From Falciphora oryzae (Eukaryota > Ascomycota > Sordariomycetes > Magnaporthales > Magnaporthaceae): DNA of 64,000 nt. Below are positions 35,950-46,699 of the stretch, in pieces. The stretch is from contig JNVV01000038.1 in NCBI GenBank assembly GCA_000733355.1, positions 152,291 to 216,290 of the forward strand. Direction: 5' to 3'. A model generated the notes under the pieces. That model was not told the DNA's origin. It saw only the letters and a program-made list of their open reading frames with translations, and did no database searches. The position numbers and the translations under genes were made by a program. Positions within the stretch are counted from its first letter, which is position 1, and each line of letters starts with the position of its first letter.

Positions 35950-37840
35950 GTCCCTAGTGTGCGTCGATGCGGCCTGACGGTTGGTCTGTCGGCCTTGACT
36001 TCCGATCCTCCCGTCGCGCTAGCTTTTCTTGGCGCGGGCCGTTGCGAACGATCTCTGGTGCCAAGAAATGGGCCTCGCCGGTGGTACCTGCACTAATCCG
36101 GCAGCTGAGACAAAACGTCAGGCGGCCCGCTTGATGGGTGGATATAAGAGGCCAGCTTAAAGTGTGTTGACAAAGGGCGGGGAAAAAAAAAAAATAAATA
36201 ACGAAGGGAGAGGGAAGGCAACGGCGATGACGACAATGAAGAGTAGTCGAGGCAAGCGGGAACCGGGGTTTGCAGTGTTTTAAATCCGGCGGACTCGGCT
36301 GGTTTGCCGGTGGTAACACAGGGAGCGGTATTGCCGGCCGACAGCCGGACCCGCGTTGGCAGGGCTAATGCGGTGATCGGCGGGACTCGCAGATGTTTCT
36401 GTATCTCTTGGGAAACATGATGGCAGAGGCTTAAGCCGTTATAACGGCCGGGATAGCATTGTGCCGTTGCTTATTTGGCTGGGCGAGCTGGGCAGGGTGA
36501 GCTGGACAAACACGAACGGCGGGTGGAGATGCGAAAATGCTTGGCCTCGCGGGAAAGAACGAAGGGATGGACGGGCGGGTTGGCTAGGATTTGCGGGAAG
36601 GAGCACCCTGGTGGAGAGCTCGTTTCCGCGTTTCTTATCAGGTCCCCTTCTGGGTCCATTTTGGGATTTTGGATTTTATCTCCGTTTCCAGCTAACATTA
36701 AAGGGCACGGGCGGTGGGGAGACGTCACCTTCACCACCACCTCGCGTGCCTGGGGACGATGAAAAGAGTCGCGTCCTTGTCGTCCTATCTCTGGCTAAAG
36801 CTAGACTGATCTGCTAGTCTAGTCGCCGCCTCACGTGGAGATTAGCCGGAGAAGCCGGACAGTGCGGTGACTTGTCAGGCGGTGTTAGGCTCGGCTCACC
36901 ACTATCTCCTTGGCATCGTAATTGATTGCTCGCGAATGCCGTTGGACTTGGGACTCACGCGGGTTCCAGGTCGGTTTGATACGAGCTGCTGCTGCCGCCC
37001 TTGGACACGCGCGCTGTGCCATCGTCTGCAGCCGTGGCAGGGCTGTCTATCGCAAACACCAGCCTTCCATGTCGCGGCCGAGGCCAGGCAAAGGAACCTT
37101 TGTGGTCGATCCCTGCTCGTCGGGGTCCTTGTTCGTCCGAGGTTTCTGTTTCCCCGTTTCACCAAGGGTGATGGAAACGACTCTTGGTTTGGTTCATACG
37201 ATACCTTCATGCTCGCCGGTTTATTTTGCTTTCGATTCAGGTCATTTCTGCTGCTCGGCTCCGAGCGGCAACTGCACGGCCCCTGGTGTTAGTGTCAACC
37301 ATCGGCAGGGCCCCAGCGTCAATCAATATTGGGGCTGTCATCTTCCTGGGCCGACCGTTTGTTTTGTTCAAGCTTCGTCAATTGGAATTGAAGCTGCGGA
37401 TCCGCTTCTTCCTCCCCCGTCATCCTCTCGGCTCCAAACGTCAACCAGCCAGCTCCCTTCGCTCCATCTATCTTGTTCTATCGGCTTTCTTTCCTCATTT
37501 CGGCTCGTCCGCGAGCCCTCGGTGGACATTTCGGTCTCGGCGCCCCGGCCTGACCGCCTGAACTTGCCACGACGATTGGCACCCATCCACCGATGCCTCT
37601 GATGTGGAGAGAATCGCGTCACGACCCCAGTGGGGTTACGCTGTTGAACCGACTCGGCGCGGGGTGTGGTGGCTGGTAGATGCCCTCTGTGGGGGAAACC
37701 ACATGGGGAGTGCTTGGCGATATGGGGGTTTGTCGTTTTCTTTTCCCACAAGACATAATGGCTGCCAGCCCTCTATATAGCCTTCCTCAAGGGGACATTG
37801 TGCCCCGGCCGTTCTAAGAGACAGAGGGCACGGCATCAAG
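35950..37840. promoter_or_regulatory. Divergent promoter region, ABC transporter / GH92 gene
   Basis: About 1.9 kb separates two divergent start codons. An A11 tract lies at 36182-36195. A TATA-like CTATATAG is at about 37773-37780, 60 bases before the GH92 ATG. The segment from ~37360 is CT-rich on the plus strand. No gene was supported inside. Confidence 0.45.
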
Positions 37841-40345
37841 ATGGCAGCACGCTTCATAATAGCAGCGTCCCTTCTGCTGGCGTCGTGCCTCACCAGCCCG
37901 GCTGTGGCCCAGGCGCCGCCCAAAGACTTCACAAAGTATGTCGACCTCTTTATCGGCACCGAGGGCCCGGACAAGGGCTCCTCCTTTGCCGGTGGTAACG
38001 TCTTCCCCGGCGCCTCCCTCCCCTGGGGCGCCGTCAAGGTTGGCATCGACACCACCCGCTGGAACGTCTCGTTCGCAGCCAACGCCGGCTACACCCCGAG
38101 CGGCAACGTGACCGCCATCACGATGCTGCACGAGAGCGGCACTGGCGGTGCCCCGACCTACGGTCTGATCCCGCAGATGCCCCTCACCTCGCTTGAGGGT
38201 GTCAACCTCCTCGACAATATCACATACATGCAACCTCGCGCCTCCCCTGATGTTGCCTCGGTCGGCTACTACCGCACCCACCTGAGCAACGGCGTTGTCG
38301 CCGAGATGAGTGCCAGCATGCACGCTGGAATTATGCGCTACTCGTACCCGCCCGGCGCCCCGGGCCGGCATGTCCTCGTCGACATCAGCCACTTCCTGCC
38401 CAGCATGGGCAACAAGCAGCAGTGGTACAGCAACGGCTTCCTCGAGCGCAGTGAAGACGGCGCCTGGTACTCGGGCTATGGAATATATCGCGCTGGCTGG
38501 TCGTGGGGTGGTGACTACCGCGTCTACTTCTGCGCAAACTTTGATACCACCCCGTCCCACGCCCGCTTCTTCTCGGGCAAGGCCACCGACCCCTTCTGGC
38601 CCAACACGACCGACGTCGGCCCGACCTTCACCGACGCCACCACTCTGACGGCCGGGGCTCCCAACTACCAGTACGCCGACCGCATCGGGGCGCTCTTCGA
38701 GTTCCCCACAGACTCGGGTGCCGGCGCTGTGCAATCGCGTGTGGGTGTGTCCTGGATCTCGGCCGACAAGGCCTGCCAGTTCCTCCGTGACGAGATCCCG
38801 ACTTGGGATCTGAAAGCGACGGTGGCTAAGGCGGTCGACAAGTGGAACTCGGAGGTGCTCGGCAAGGTCGACACGGCCCAGCCTTCGTCGGGCGCTGCCG
38901 ACAACAAGACGGCGCTGACGATGCTGTACACGGCCCTCTACCACAGCCACCTCCTGCCGTCAGACCGGACAGGGGAGAACCCGCACTGGGACTCGGGCGA
39001 GCCCTACTACGACGACTGGTACACGCTCTGGGACACGTTCCGCACCCTGCACCCGCTCGTGACGCTCATCCTGCCCGAGCGCCAGACCCAGATGGTGCGC
39101 GCGCTAATCGACATCTGGCGCCACGAGCGCTGGATGCCCGAGGGCCGCAGCCACAACTTCAACGGCCGTGTCCAGGGCGGCTCCAACTCGGACAACGTGC
39201 TGGCCGACGCCTACATCAAGGGCCTGGGCGTGGGCGTCGCCGCGCCCGGGGGCGGCCTCGTCAACTGGACCGACGGCTACGCCGCCATGAGGACCAACGC
39301 CGAGCGCCTGCCCTACAACAACTTCGACACCGACGATCCGTCCGGCAGCACCAAGGAGGGCCGGGGCGCGCTCAACGACTGGCTGGCGCACGGCTTCGTG
39401 TCGGCCAACAAGGGCCGCTGCATCTCCAAGACGGTCGAGTACTCGCTCAACGACTTTGCCCTGTCCCAGGTCGCCCGCGGCGTGGCTGCGCCCCAGGAGG
39501 CCGCCACGTACTTGAACCGGTCGCGCGGCTGGCAGCGCATCTGGTCCGACGAGACCGAGGCGCTCGAGTTTAAGGGGTTCCTGGCGCCGCGCTGGCCCAA
39601 CGGCAGCATCGCCATCCCCGAAGGCGATGGCGGCGTCTACGACCCCCTGACGTGCGGCTCGTGCACGTGGCGGTCAATCACTTACGAAGGTACGCCCTGG
39701 GAGTACAGCTTCACGATCCCTTTTGACATGCGCGCCCTGATCGGAAAGATGGGCGGCGCCGCGTCCTTCGAGGCACGGCTGGACAAGTCGTTCGTGCCCG
39801 GCCTGGGCAAGGAGGACCAGGGCGCGAACGGGGCGGGCACCATGATCTTCAACCCGGGCAACGAGCCGAGCTTCATGACGCCGTTCCTCTACAACTACAT
39901 TCAGGGAAAGCAGCACAAGTCGGCCAACCGGTCGCGTGCGATTGTTGACGAGTTCTACCACGCGGGCCGCAACGGCATCCCCGGCAACGACGACGCGGGC
40001 GCCATGAGCAGCTGGCTGGTCTGGAACATGATTGGCTTGTACCCTGTCGTCACACAACCTGTTTATCTCGTCCTGGCGCCGCGGTTCGAGGACATCATCG
40101 TGACGCTGGGCGAGACGGGCGGGAAGCTGCGAATCGTCGCGAAGGGCCTGGCCGAGAGCGGGAATGTGTTTGTGCAGAGCCTCAAGGTCAACGGCGAGCC
40201 GTGGGACCGCAGCTGGGTGAGCCACGAGGACCTGGTCGGCAAGGACGGGTCCCGGGGCGGCCTCCTCGAGTTCGAGATGGGGCGCGAGCCGGTTGCGTGG
40301 GACACGGGGGATGTTCCGCCCAGCCCGGGCTACCCGGAGCAGTAA
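37841..40345 (+). CDS. Secreted GH92 alpha-mannosidase
   Basis: This is an intron-less 834-aa exo-acting alpha-mannosidase of glycoside hydrolase family 92. The family is calcium-dependent and inverting, and usually cleaves alpha-1,2-mannosyl links of N-glycans or mannoproteins. Residues 1-24 form a signal peptide (RFIIAASLLLASCL, cut near VAQA). The family opening YVDLFIGTEGP then FAGGNVFPGASLPWGAVKVG follows. Further family blocks are MLHESGTGGAPTYG, the Trp/His stretch WMPEGRSHNFNGRVQGGSN and DNVLADAYIKG (about 430-460), and GNDDAGAMSSW near 714-724, which carries the catalytic acidic residues. Several N-glycosylation sequons are present. The length fits the family and no motif is missing. 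The protein lies tail to tail with the repeat precursor gene at 40630. Confidence 0.92.
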   Translation: MAARFIIAASLLLASCLTSPAVAQAPPKDFTKYVDLFIGTEGPDKGSSFAGGNVFPGASLPWGAVKVGIDTTRWNVSFAANAGYTPSGNVTAITMLHESGTGGAPTYGLIPQMPLTSLEGVNLLDNITYMQPRASPDVASVGYYRTHLSNGVVAEMSASMHAGIMRYSYPPGAPGRHVLVDISHFLPSMGNKQQWYSNGFLERSEDGAWYSGYGIYRAGWSWGGDYRVYFCANFDTTPSHARFFSGKATDPFWPNTTDVGPTFTDATTLTAGAPNYQYADRIGALFEFPTDSGAGAVQSRVGVSWISADKACQFLRDEIPTWDLKATVAKAVDKWNSEVLGKVDTAQPSSGAADNKTALTMLYTALYHSHLLPSDRTGENPHWDSGEPYYDDWYTLWDTFRTLHPLVTLILPERQTQMVRALIDIWRHERWMPEGRSHNFNGRVQGGSNSDNVLADAYIKGLGVGVAAPGGGLVNWTDGYAAMRTNAERLPYNNFDTDDPSGSTKEGRGALNDWLAHGFVSANKGRCISKTVEYSLNDFALSQVARGVAAPQEAATYLNRSRGWQRIWSDETEALEFKGFLAPRWPNGSIAIPEGDGGVYDPLTCGSCTWRSITYEGTPWEYSFTIPFDMRALIGKMGGAASFEARLDKSFVPGLGKEDQGANGAGTMIFNPGNEPSFMTPFLYNYIQGKQHKSANRSRAIVDEFYHAGRNGIPGNDDAGAMSSWLVWNMIGLYPVVTQPVYLVLAPRFEDIIVTLGETGGKLRIVAKGLAESGNVFVQSLKVNGEPWDRSWVSHEDLVGKDGSRGGLLEFEMGREPVAWDTGDVPPSPGYPEQ

Positions 40346-40629
40346 AGCGGTGGGGGTGGGGGCTTTGAAAAGCTGTGACCGGTTGACCTAGGACTGATCG
40401 CATGCAGAGACCGCTTATAAAACCAAAAACAAAAACAGTAACATTTCGCTTGCATCATCCTAAAATAACTTTATATGAACCCGGTTCTCCACGGTGCCCC
40501 TTTCAACGCCCCATGATAGCTAAAACCAAATAATCTTTAACGCGGGGTCGGTCGTTCCGACAGTCTTGGGCACCGCATTTCCGCGAGCTCAAACGTTACT
40601 CGGGCGGCGGCTCCCCCTCGGGCGACATT

Positions 40630-41196
40630 TCAGGTCCTGGACTTGCAGCCGACGGGCGTGGAGCTCTTGTGGACGATTTCGACCGGCTTCCCCCGTCGCT
40701 CGAGGGCGGCGTCCTCGCCGCTGCCGGACAGGTCGCGAGAGCACTTGTCCCCATAGGCGGGCGTGGAGCTCTTGTGGACGATTTCGACCGGCTTCTTCCG
40801 TCGCTCGAGGGTGGCGGTGCCGCGGCGGCCCAGGAGGCCCGGGTTGTCGCCGTGCTTGGAGTTGAACTTTGGCTGCGGCAGGATCGCGCGCGCCTCTACT
40901 GCGGGGGCGGCCTCAAGACCGCGGGCGGTCAGCCTGTCGCCGGGCTTCTTCAGATAGGTGGGATGTCTCCCGGTGGAAGCGCCGCGGGCGTTGAGGATTG
41001 GCGCGGCGGGGGCGGCCTCGTCGGTGGCGGGCGCGACGTCGCGGCCGCTCAGCCTGTCGCCGGGGCGCTTGGTGTGCGTTCTGGTTGTGGCGCCATCCTG
41101 GCGGGCCTCGAGGGACCCGGTCGCGTCGGGACTCGGGACCGGGGTGGCGGACGCGAGGGCGAGGAGCGCCAGCGAGATGGTGGCCGAGAACTTCAT
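40630..41196 (-). CDS. Repeat-containing, dibasic-processed secreted precursor (KEP-like)
   Basis: This is a 188-aa intron-less protein. It begins with a clear signal peptide (MKFSATISLALLALASATP) and a pro-like stretch ending LEAR. The rest holds two kinds of imperfect repeats, each next to Kex2-type basic sites. THTKRPGDRLSGRD is matched by YLKKPGDRLTARG; LERRKKPVEIVHKSSTP is matched by LERRGKPVEIVHKSSTP. The first KPVEIVHKSSTP copy is followed by AYGDKC and the second by VGCKS, so each putative peptide ends near a Cys. At DNA level the copies repeat with periods of about 106 and 120 bases. Such architecture defines fungal kexin-processed repeat precursors. No UstYa-type or methyltransferase partner lies nearby, so maturation beyond proteolysis is not indicated. 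The role is unknown. Confidence 0.7.
   Translation of the reverse strand: MKFSATISLALLALASATPVPSPDATGSLEARQDGATTRTHTKRPGDRLSGRDVAPATDEAAPAAPILNARGASTGRHPTYLKKPGDRLTARGLEAAPAVEARAILPQPKFNSKHGDNPGLLGRRGTATLERRKKPVEIVHKSSTPAYGDKCSRDLSGSGEDAALERRGKPVEIVHKSSTPVGCKSRT
40651..40812. repeat. Tandem-type 56-bp direct repeat within the precursor gene
   Basis: The segments 40651-40706 and 40757-40812 are nearly identical, differing at only a few bases. They encode the two KPVEIVHKSSTP peptides of the minus-strand precursor. Confidence 0.85.
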
Positions 41197-41739
41197 GTTG
41201 AGGAGAGGAAGGAGGGGAGGGTGGCGAAGGGTATAGAAAGGATAAAGAAGAGAAGAGACAAAAAAAAAAAAAATGAGATAGACCAAGGAAACTGACAAAA
41301 GGAAAAGGTTGTGATGATTGGTTGGTGGATGAGAGAGAAGGATTGGGAGGATTCGAGGCGATGCCTCCCTGTGGTTGGTTATATAGGCCTCATTCGCATC
41401 TTTGACGTCTTTTTCGGCTCGCTCTGCATCGAGTCTTGGCAACGCATTGACGGTTGGTTATTCTGGGGATCGGGACTAAGCACGGTTCCTGGGGGGTTCC
41501 ATGTGCCTTTGTTTCCTTCCCAGGAGGGCTAAAATGGGGAAACGAGGCAGCAGATGCTGCGGCTGCATGTTTGGGCTGTGTGGGCCGGCGCAACTTGAGC
41601 TTGGACGCTGTCTGGGGGTTTCTATTTTTTTGCACCCCAGCCAGCATCAAAATTGCCAATTCCAGCGAGCACCCCGGATTCCTCAGTTCAGGAAAGTTCT
41701 CCAAATCCGGGCAACACGAACCACCCTTACCCTTGCTCT
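41197..41739. other. Intergenic: promoter of the precursor gene and 3' flank of a pseudogene
   Basis: On the minus strand a CCTATATAACC TATA-like box lies at about 41376-41387, some 180 bases upstream of the precursor ATG. A CT-rich leader (A13 on the plus strand near 41261) lies between. The rest shows nothing recognisable. Confidence 0.4.
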
Positions 41740-43652
41740 TCAATGGAAGACGGCCTCCTCGACAAACATACCCTGCACACGATGCCACCTCACCCAGACC
41801 ATGGACGCAGATGGCGGCAGCTTGACCGTCTCGGACGTCACGCCCACCCGCTTCCTCCTGGCCGTCAGCGGCCCGACCCCCAGCAGCACCAGCCACGTGT
41901 ACCACAGATTCGTCACGATGATGCCGCCCGGTACCGTTGTCCCACTCTCTCGGCAGCCTCATCCCCGCCTCCCGCTCGTATGCCCGCCAGCGCCGGATCC
42001 CGTGCCATCAGTGTCGTAGACGTTCTGGAACAGCGCGTCGGTAGGGCCTGCCGTCATGGCCACCGTGTTCCGGCTGCGCGTGTACTGCGACGTCCGCAGG
42101 CGCGCTGCTGCTAGAAAGGTGGGCTGGCCGTAGTACTGGGTCGGATCGCTCGGGTCTGATATCAGAAAGTCGACTCGAGCCAACTGGGATAGGTGGCTGG
42201 GGAAGTAGCCGCAGTACATGAGGTACGGCACCAAAGCGCTGACGACGTCCTTCATACAAGTCAAAGTCCCGTGGCCCGGCTCGACGCCCCCAGTTCGCCC
42301 TTGGGGCCGAGCCCAGTGTGGTTCCAGTCAAGCGAGGTATGATGCCCACCCGGCGCCAGGTCGCTGGACGGCAGCCGGGCCCAGACCTCGCGGCAGACGT
42401 CAAAGGTCACGCCGGCGCAGCGGATGACGCTGCGCTCGATGGCGGCGCCCATGCAGCCGTCGCGCTCCTGGCACAGCTGCGTCCTCAGGCCGCGGAAGTC
42501 CGTGTTGTAGATGATGGCGCTCGTCTCGAACGCGTCGGCCGGCTGCGACGTCCTCGTCCCAATGCAGGTCCGCAAACGCCACCATGAGCAGCTGCTGCAC
42601 GTTGTGGCGGGACGCGTCCGTGATGAGCCCCGACGTGTCCTCACTCGGCCGCAGCGCCATCTGCTGCTTAGCCCGCGCCAGTCCTTGTCGTCGTCCCGCT
42701 CCCCCGCCGGCGGTGCCATGGCGGGCTGAACGCGTGCCGAGTGCACCGTCCGCTCCTGGAAGCCCCGGCGCTCGTCCACGGTCCGCATTACTGCCCGCGG
42801 CAGGTCGGCGCCGACGACCCTGAGCTTGGCGGCGTACTTTGCGATGGCGCCGATGCAGTTCTCGACCCAAAAGTCGCCCTTGGTCGTCCGCACGGGCAGG
42901 CGGACCAGTGTGGCGGTGATGTAGTTGACGAGGGCGTGGCAGGCCTCGTCGTGGTGCGCGTCCAGCTTGATGGCCCTGTCGTAGCGGACGGTGCCCTCGG
43001 GGGCGTCGAACTTGTTGTTGAGCCGTGTGTACGCCCGGCTGTACCCGTCCAGGTTCACCAGCGCGGCCTGGTGCTCGAGCATGACGAGCGTCTTGTCGTG
43101 CAGGCACACGTCGAGCGCATGCTCCGCAGCCAGCGCCAGCATGTGCAGGTGGTTGTAGCCGTCGCTGTTGGCCCACCCGAACCACTCGGGCTCGCCCTCC
43201 AGCGCTGGCGGGTCGGCCGACTTGACCGCGGCCGCGAGCCGGCGCACCTCGAACTCCCAGAGCTTCGTCTCCATGTCCTCGCCGACGCCGTACCGGGTCA
43301 GGTGGCCAAACTTGGGCAGGTTCTTCATCTTATAGCCCTCCTTGACCGTGAGCCGCTAGTGTGATGTGAGGGCGCTGAGGATGCGCTCCCCGTTGATTCC
43401 CAGGCCTTCAAGGCAGAACCTTACGGGGTCAACGTCGTCGTCGCCATTTGGGCGAGACGACGTCTCCAATGCGGTGCTCAGGCCAATGGTTCCCCTGTGC
43501 CGTTGTCGCTTCAGGTCTGCCACGCGCGATTGGCTCGGTCCATTGGACAGGTTAAGTGTTTTTGAAGAGTTCATCTTGATCATCAGATCCTCATTATGCG
43601 GCGCAGAAGAGCGAAGAACGTCCTGCAAATCTCGAACGGCGAGCATCCTCAA
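41740..43652 (-). pseudogene. Decayed gene for an unrecognised membrane protein
   Basis: On the minus strand a 98-codon segment (43652-43356) ends at TAG. The same frame continues at once as RLTVKEGYKMKNLPKFGHL and runs to about 42690. There it shifts frame for ~130 bases (LITDASRHNVQQLLMVAFADLHW), then returns to the first frame (FETSAIIYNTDFRGLRTQL) to a stop at 42261. A third frame carries on with VPYLMYCGYFPSHLSQLARV, passes a TGA at 41959-41961, and reaches a membrane helix (GGIIVTNLWYTWLVLLGVG) with a basic flank, ending at 41740. The protein-like segments line up in order, so I read them as one gene broken by nonsense and frameshift changes, not as separate genes. I do not recognise the family. 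An undetected intron could explain the shift near 42260. Confidence 0.5.
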
Positions 43653-44198
43653 TCCAGGAGAAGTAAAAGGTACATGGCTGACGACCCGAAGAAGCCCCAG
43701 AGCCTTACCTCCTCATCACCATCCTCATTTTGTCACGATATGAAGCCACAAAATACCCCTCATTCTGGCAGTGCACCCCAAGGGGGGAGGATCCCCAAAT
43801 CCTTGTGCGACGTTCGTGATGCCGATTCGTCCTCGCGTTCAGCTGCATACAACGCTATTCTTTTTGTGCAGCAATGGATATTATTCAGCCACCAGAGCTA
43901 AACTGGGATGCCATCACACCACCTTAGGGGAAACGCGCTGTCTCGCGTAAGGCACATTGTAGACAGAGCCTTTCCTGCCCCCCTCTGGGCGCACGGCCAT
44001 CCCGTCTGGTCTTCGCCATCTTCTGTGGATAGCGCGGGCAGACACTGGGGGTAATTATTTAGTTCTTAGTTCCTAGGCATAAACGTATCTATCGGCCTAC
44101 TATCCAGCCCGACTCCCAGAGCCTTGGAGTAGTAGTATCATGTTAGGGCCAGAAGGCTTCTCGCTGATCAAACCGCCCTGCGCGGAGGGGGTAGACAA
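43653..44198. other. Intergenic between two divergent pseudogenes
   Basis: This lies between the 5' ends of the minus-strand membrane-protein remnant and the plus-strand AAA ATPase remnant. No separate gene is supported. Confidence 0.4.
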
Positions 44199-46319
44199 AT
44201 GTCGCGAGGGGACAACTCGAGCGGTTCCGGCTCCGAGGACGACTCCAGGCCCTTCAGCCACGACCCCATCGTCATCCCCGAGCCCTACCAGGAGATCTAC
44301 CACTGCAGGGACAAGATCCGTGAGGCGCTAAAGACCGCCTCGATGGACGAGGCACGCTAGGAACTGCAGCTGCTGGTCGATTTTCAGAGGAGCTACATGT
44401 CTGGTCGGCTTTCAGAGGAGCTGCATGTCTGACACCATCAGCGCCATCAGCGCCTGCAAGGAGAGCCGGTCCATCGAGTTCGAGTGGCTCTGTGGCCTCT
44501 TCCCGCCGGGCGAGCTCGTTGTTGTGCAGAGCACGTCGGCCGAGGAGACACCCATCGAATGGATCGCGACGCTTAGGCCGTACAAGGTCGGGAAAGGTGT
44601 TTGGAACGTGACGGTGGCTCACACGGGCTTCAACGGCCACAGCTTTGGCAATATCGAGGCCTTTTTCACGTTCACTATCTTCTCCAGCACCATCGACATC
44701 ACTCAGCTTCCTGTCTATCCGCTCGAATTCTGTCCCTACAAGGACGAGCTGCGGGCGGGATTTCCCGAGGCACCAGCTACGAAACGTATTGTGTTGCAAG
44801 CGCCAAGGGTCTGACGCCTCCCATCGGGGCGCCAATGCATTATGGTGGCCCCTTCTGGACAAAGAGGAGCCCCGGCGACGACGGCACCCTTAGAGGCCGT
44901 CGTATCCACGACAGTCCAGGCCAGACGGTAAGTAGCCAGATAACACAACAAAAGGGGCCTGCCTTTCGTCTGCAAAAGTACAAATATGTTTCTGATAACT
45001 ACGTCAATAGATAAGCGGGAGGGTCATTATGGGTGTCGAAGGCTTTTTGAGTAATGAGCCAGTGTTCCGCGACGCGCTGCTTCCAGAAGAAGCCAGCGAC
45101 GACGCCAGCGACGCCAGCTCGATAGACTCGTACACCTGGAGACGCAGACGCAGCTACCGACAAACGACCATGGACTCGGTCAACTTCGCGTCCAGGCTCC
45201 CCAGGAAGTCTCTGTCGCCCGAACAGCACCTCACGTGCCCGCCGTTCGTGCCGGCCTACTCCTTCGCCACGCGCGGCTGGGGGCTGGCGCTGATCAACAG
45301 GCTCGCCGACATTAGGTGGAACGTTGACGTCTTCAACAAGCTCCAGCTGGGCGCCGGGCTCAAAACCGCCCTCCGGGGTCTCGTCAATGGTCACGCTGCG
45401 AACTCGACAAGTTTTGACGGCTTCATCCAGGAAAAAGGCCGCGGCCTGGTGTTCCTCCTCCGAGGGCCTCCCGGTTGTGGGAAGACAATGACGGCAGGCA
45501 AGTGCCCCCCTCCTCCTCCTCCCTCTGCCTAAAAGACTGTCCATGTACAATGCCTAACAAATGAACCGTCGCATCTTGTAGAAAACCTTGCAGAGTCGCT
45601 CAAGAGGCCGCTGTTTAGCGTGAGTGGCGGGGGGCTCGGCACGGATATCCGGGACATACAAGAAGCGCTGGAGGAATCGTTCGCCATGGCCTCGCGCTGG
45701 CAAGCCATCCTCCTGCTCGACGAGGCCGACGCGTTTCTGGCCCAGCGCAGGGGCGATAGCGTTGAAAGGAATGCCATAATCTCGGATGAGTCTCCTGGTA
45801 CCCTGATCACGGTTTGACTATCTTTCAAGCTGACCCTTTCTTGATTTCGGGCCAAAAGTGTTCCTGAGACTCCTCGAGTACCAGTCCGGGATCCTCTTCC
45901 TGACGACCAACCGCTTCCTCGACTTCGACAAGGCCTTCCACTCGCGCATCCACATCTCCATCTCGTTCGGCGAGCTGACGGCGGCGCAGCGGACGCTGAT
46001 CTGGCGCGACCTCGCCGCCGACAAGTGCGGCTGCACCATCTCGGACGGCGAGGCCCGAGGCCTGGGCGCACTCCCCGTCGACGGGAGGACCATAAAGAAC
46101 GTGCTGCGGCTGGCGTCACTGTTCTCCAAGACGCGCGATGATGAGGCCGACATGCTGTTTGGCAACATCGTCGCGGCGACGCCGCTCGCCCTCGGCGATG
46201 CGAGCGCGGGGGAGGCCGAGGAGGAGGCGCAGGCGGGAGTGAAGTATGTGCTGGAGCCCCTACCGGCGGCATTGAATGGGTTCCAAAAGACCTCCCAGGG
46301 AGCCCATTTGATCTCGTGA
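44199..46319 (+). pseudogene. DUF7025/AAA+ ATPase gene, broken in its N-terminal half
   Basis: The pieces follow the order of fungal DUF7025-AAA ATPases. The N-terminus (YHCRDKIREALKTASMDEAR) is cut by TAG at 44358. FEWLCGLFPPGELVVVQ then follows in another frame because of a 28-bp tandem duplication. A further frameshift lies near 44760-44800. SGRVIMGVEGF comes after a normal GTAAGT...AATAG intron (44928-45010). The AAA core is better kept: Walker A RGPPGCGKTMTA, a GC-AG intron (45498-45581), ENLAESLKRPLFSV, Walker B AILLLDEADAFLAQR, then VFLRLLEYQSGILFLTTNR after an intron whose expected donor reads ATGAGT, and SRIHISISFGELT. The frame ends at TGA 46317-46319. Expression of the AAA half alone cannot be excluded. 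The family's function is largely unknown. Confidence 0.66.
44373..44428. repeat. 28-bp tandem duplication inside the AAA pseudogene
   Basis: Units 44373-44400 and 44401-44428 are 25/28 identical. All three differences are transitions. Because 28 is not a multiple of three the duplication shifts the frame; with one unit left out, the flanking coding frames coincide. Confidence 0.9.
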
Positions 46320-46341
46320 AGTTAAACGCAGGGGTAAGGAG

Positions 46342-46376
<35 letters not shown>

Positions 46377-46699
46377 TAAGCGCTAGTCTGCGAGACTGAT
46401 AACGACAGTTAAGACAAGAGTACATGTAGAGCCTCGGGGCTTCCCTACTCCCCCCTCCTCCATTCATGACCCTAGTGGCTACAACACAGAAAGATCAGAG
46501 ACATGCTGTCGGCTTAAAGCAGATACCCAACATTTAGTGACCTTTGAAAACAGCTACTTGTAGCCTCGCCCACTGAAATTCTCAAAGCCTAGCCCGACAA
46601 AGGGTAAGCCGCACCATTTGCTTGACGCCTGGTAAGTAGCAGGCAGTCGAAGCCCCAATGCAAGTTCCCTTGTCTGGGTAGGCTCATTTTCTGCGGAAG
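46320..46699. other. Convergent 3' flanks with T28 tract
   Basis: A run of about 28 T at 46344-46371 follows the end of the AAA remnant. It could reflect a 3'-end polyadenylation or retroposition trace, or simple slippage. Otherwise nothing is seen before the stop of the minus-strand S8 remnant at 46700. Confidence 0.4.

Noticed and set aside
37814..38950. A 378-codon frame opposite the GH92 gene
   Set aside because: It is an antisense shadow; the GH92 frame is intact and motif-rich.
42008..42403. A separate gene in the frame 42403-42008 (minus)
   Set aside because: It is an Arg/Pro-rich shadow overlapping better protein-like segments of the decayed membrane-protein gene.
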